A stretch of 64,000 nt of DNA from the NCBI RefSeq assembly GCF_028858725.1, contig NC_084763.1, positions 53,514,152-53,578,151 of the forward strand, written 5' to 3'. The stretch is from Colius striatus (taxonomy: Eukaryota > Chordata > Aves > Coliiformes > Coliidae). Made by a program: the position numbers and the translations under genes. The notes beneath the pieces were generated by a model. The model was given only the letters and a program-made list of their open reading frames with translations. It was not told where the DNA came from and did no database searches. Shown here piece by piece: positions 63,823 through 64,000 of the stretch (position 1 is the first letter of the stretch; each line of letters starts with the position of its first letter).

Positions 63823-64000
63823 CTGCAATCATAAAAGCAAAAATAATAATTTGAATTTCCCCCTCTTGTTATTATATTTTTCATTGCCTGATTTTAAAAA
63901 TGGCACAACATTTACATGTCATTTTGGTGCTTAGCACTTCCAAAAACTCTTCCTTTAGACCTTGATTGATGATACAAGTGTCACATCATAAACACACTAT
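63823..64000 (-). other. Intron upstream of the EGF-like exon (partial)
   Basis: This is AT-rich sequence containing the acceptor (TTGCAG) of the first EGF exon. The next upstream exon is outside the window. Nothing else is recognised. Confidence 0.75.

Noticed and set aside
63454..63828. Long minus-strand open frame covering the first EGF exon in another frame
   Set aside because: It does not keep the cysteine pattern. The EGF frame is fixed by the splice phase with the next exon.
1..64000. tRNA, rRNA, CRISPR, integron or bacterial-type operon
   Set aside because: No tRNA-like box A/box B pairs, spaced direct-repeat arrays or dense long open frames were seen. The sequence is plainly vertebrate.

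Overview
This window is vertebrate nuclear DNA, almost certainly from a bird. The best evidence is at least twelve clear pieces of CR1 LINE, which share the avian 3' end (about 60 bases running from the 'TTGGACTAGATGATCTCTA' region to 'CCATTCTATGATTC'). There are also two segments recognised as avian ERVL-type LTRs. The DNA is AT-rich, has no operons, and its coding signal is a few short exons far apart.

The only gene I can support lies on the minus strand and occupies the right-hand 38 kb. Six exons (63822-63756, 38434-38352, 38260-38170, 28524-28452, 26825-26769, 26064-25936) have AG/GT borders, and their codon phases join without a break through to a stop codon. They encode the last ~166 residues of a type I membrane protein. 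These comprise one six-cysteine EGF-like domain split over two exons, a short Ser/Thr/Pro stalk, a 22-residue transmembrane helix, and a ~93-residue cytoplasmic tail. The tail carries two FxNPxY endocytosis-type motifs in separate exons. The layout and the very long introns best fit the 3' end of MALRD1 (DIET1, the MAM and LDL-receptor class A domain protein). That name is inference: the diagnostic MAM/LDLa exons would lie beyond position 64000. An LDL-receptor-family relative is the main alternative.

Layout: 1-25.8 kb is gene-free downstream flank holding nine CR1 pieces, a few microsatellites and a promoter-like GC-richer block near 12.6 kb. The candidate 3' UTR is about 25.8-25.94 kb. The introns run from 26.07 to 63.75 kb and contain two clear LTRs, one weaker LTR candidate and five CR1 pieces. 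All but one of these lie opposite to the gene. The last 180 bases are the start of another intron.

I found no CRISPR, operon, tRNA, rRNA or new multi-gene system. The most interesting items are the duplicated FxNPxY tail, a lysine in the middle of the membrane helix, an exon-like open segment inside the EGF-splitting intron, a perfect hairpin just upstream of the last exon, a CR1 copy flanked by a 9-bp direct repeat, and a CR1 copy with an internal deletion that fuses the reverse-transcriptase frame to the 3' tail.
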